Assembly (NCBI GenBank): GCA_017612755.1
Contig: JAGAFH010000131.1
Span: 1 to 6,823, forward strand
Direction of reading: 5' to 3'
DNA from: Clostridiales bacterium
GTDB lineage: Bacteria; Bacillota; Clostridia; Saccharofermentanales; Saccharofermentanaceae
Length of the DNA stretch: 6,823 nucleotides
Made by a program: the position numbers and the translations under genes. Of the stretch, positions 6,182 to 6,823 are shown one piece after another (position 1 is the stretch's first letter; each line of letters starts with the position of its first letter). The notes below the pieces were generated by a model, which did no database searches, was not told the DNA's origin, and saw only the letters and a list, made by a program, of their open reading frames with translations.

Positions 6182-6823
6182 TACCACCCCATTCCGTTTA
6201 AGAAGTCGCGGAGAGCCGCATGTCTGTCCTTATCTCCTGATACATATTCACCCAGGTTCAGTTCACCTGCGATCTCACCGTCCTTCAGATAGAGGATCCT
6301 GTTTCCTCTTCTTGCACTTGTGATATCATGGGTGACCATGATGATAGACTGACCTTCTTTGTTAAACTTCGTCAAAGTATCCAATACATCTTTTCCCGTC
6401 TTCGAGTTGAGAGCACCCGTAGGCTCATCTGCAAATACCATAGAAGGCTTGTTAACCAGCGCTCTGGCGATACCTGCTCTCTGAGCCTCACCGCCGGAGA
6501 TCTGTGTGGGGAACTTATCCCAGAGGCTCTCCTCCAGATCTACGGACTTAAGTGTTTCGGAAGCCTTCCTGACCGCTTCCTTTCTGTCATTTGTTACCAG
6601 GTAGGCAGCAGATAAGATGTTATCCATGATGCTCATGGAATCCACAAGATATGTCTGCTGGAAAACGAATCCGCAGTTCTCTCTTCTGAAGAGAGCCAGC
6701 TGGTCCGAATTCATCTTAGAGATCTCCTTTCCCGAAAAAGTGATCTCGCCCAAAGTAGGCTTATCCATTCCGGAGAGAGAATAAAGAAGTGTGGACTTAC
6801 CTGCTCCCGAAGGTCCCATAAGG
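6181..6823 (-). CDS. ABC transporter ATP-binding protein, MacB/LolD/BceA type (5' end off window)
   Basis: Cytoplasmic ATPase powering the FtsX-type permease encoded next. The frame is open at the right edge. About 35 residues including the first strand and A-loop lie outside, because the Walker A motif GPSGAGKST comes right after the Met codon at 6819, so that Met is internal. Counting from it, the Q-loop FQQ is at 53-55, the signature ISGGEAQRAGIARAL at 107-121, Walker B plus catalytic Glu in MVFADEPTGALNS at 127-139 and the switch His at 164 in MVTHD. DEPTGALN is typical of ATPases that pair with FtsX/MacB-like permeases. The signature has SGGE in place of SGGQ, a variant known in this group. 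The protein ends NGMGW and its TAA overlaps the ATG of the permease gene, so translation is coupled. All catalytic motifs are intact. The operon promoter must lie off the window to the right. Confidence 0.95.
   Translation of the reverse strand, partial: LMGPSGAGKSTLLYSLSGMDKPTLGEITFSGKEISKMNSDQLALFRRENCGFVFQQTYLVDSMSIMDNILSAAYLVTNDRKEAVRKASETLKSVDLEESLWDKFPTQISGGEAQRAGIARALVNKPSMVFADEPTGALNSKTGKDVLDTLTKFNKEGQSIIMVTHDITSARRGNRILYLKDGEIAGELNLGEYVSGDKDRHAALRDFLNGMGW

Noticed and set aside
6817..6819. ATG as start of the ATPase
   Set aside because: Starting there would remove everything before the Walker A motif. The frame remains open to the window edge, so the gene is simply cut off.
1..6823. 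Mobile element, CRISPR, tRNA, rRNA or riboswitch
   Set aside because: I read both strands and found no transposase or integrase motifs, no spaced direct repeats, no tRNA cloverleaf and no intergenic stretch long enough for a large riboswitch except 3015-3166, which looks like a divergent promoter region.

Overview
The window looks like a chromosomal segment of a Gram-positive, low-to-mid GC Clostridia-type bacterium, most likely a Lachnospiraceae relative. This is an inference from four things: a ribosome binding site that matches the 3' end of Firmicutes 16S rRNA over 11 bases, frequent AGA/AGG and ATA codons, a cytoplasmic sugar-sensor/GGDEF architecture common in that family, and a two-gene ABC/FtsX exporter of the Firmicutes type. 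I see no mobile element, integrase, CRISPR array, tRNA or rRNA.

Left block, minus strand (1-3014). A 610-residue soluble protein fuses a LacI-type periplasmic-binding fold, without a DNA-binding head, to a GAF-like middle region and an intact GGDEF domain. It is a predicted ligand-controlled diguanylate cyclase. Downstream by 51 bp, with no visible terminator between, is a polytopic membrane protein with a DUF3592-like loop that runs off the left edge. The two probably share a transcript.

Centre (3015-3823). A 152-bp divergent region separates the cyclase from a plus-strand gene for a 195-residue protein of unknown function, with three membrane helices and an acidic, aromatic-rich C-terminal domain. 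This gene has a good sigma-A-type promoter, a perfect 13-bp palindrome at its predicted transcription start, and a near-maximal ribosome binding site that sets the start at GTG 3167. The cyclase gene has a TATAAT so close to its ATG that the transcript might be leaderless. A strong hairpin with A and T tracts at 3761-3807 probably terminates transcription from both sides.

Right block, minus strand (3824-6823). This holds an ABC transporter: an ATPase of the MacB/LolD/BceA class, cut by the right edge just before its Walker A motif, and an FtsX-type permease of about 785 residues. The permease start codon overlaps the ATPase stop codon, so the two are translationally coupled.

The ABC pair, the small membrane protein and the cyclase operon are three transcription units, and nothing in the sequence links their functions directly. 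The most unusual content is the ligand-sensing cyclase with its DUF3592-like membrane partner, and the divergently transcribed unknown membrane protein. I do not see evidence for a wholly new defence or mobile system.
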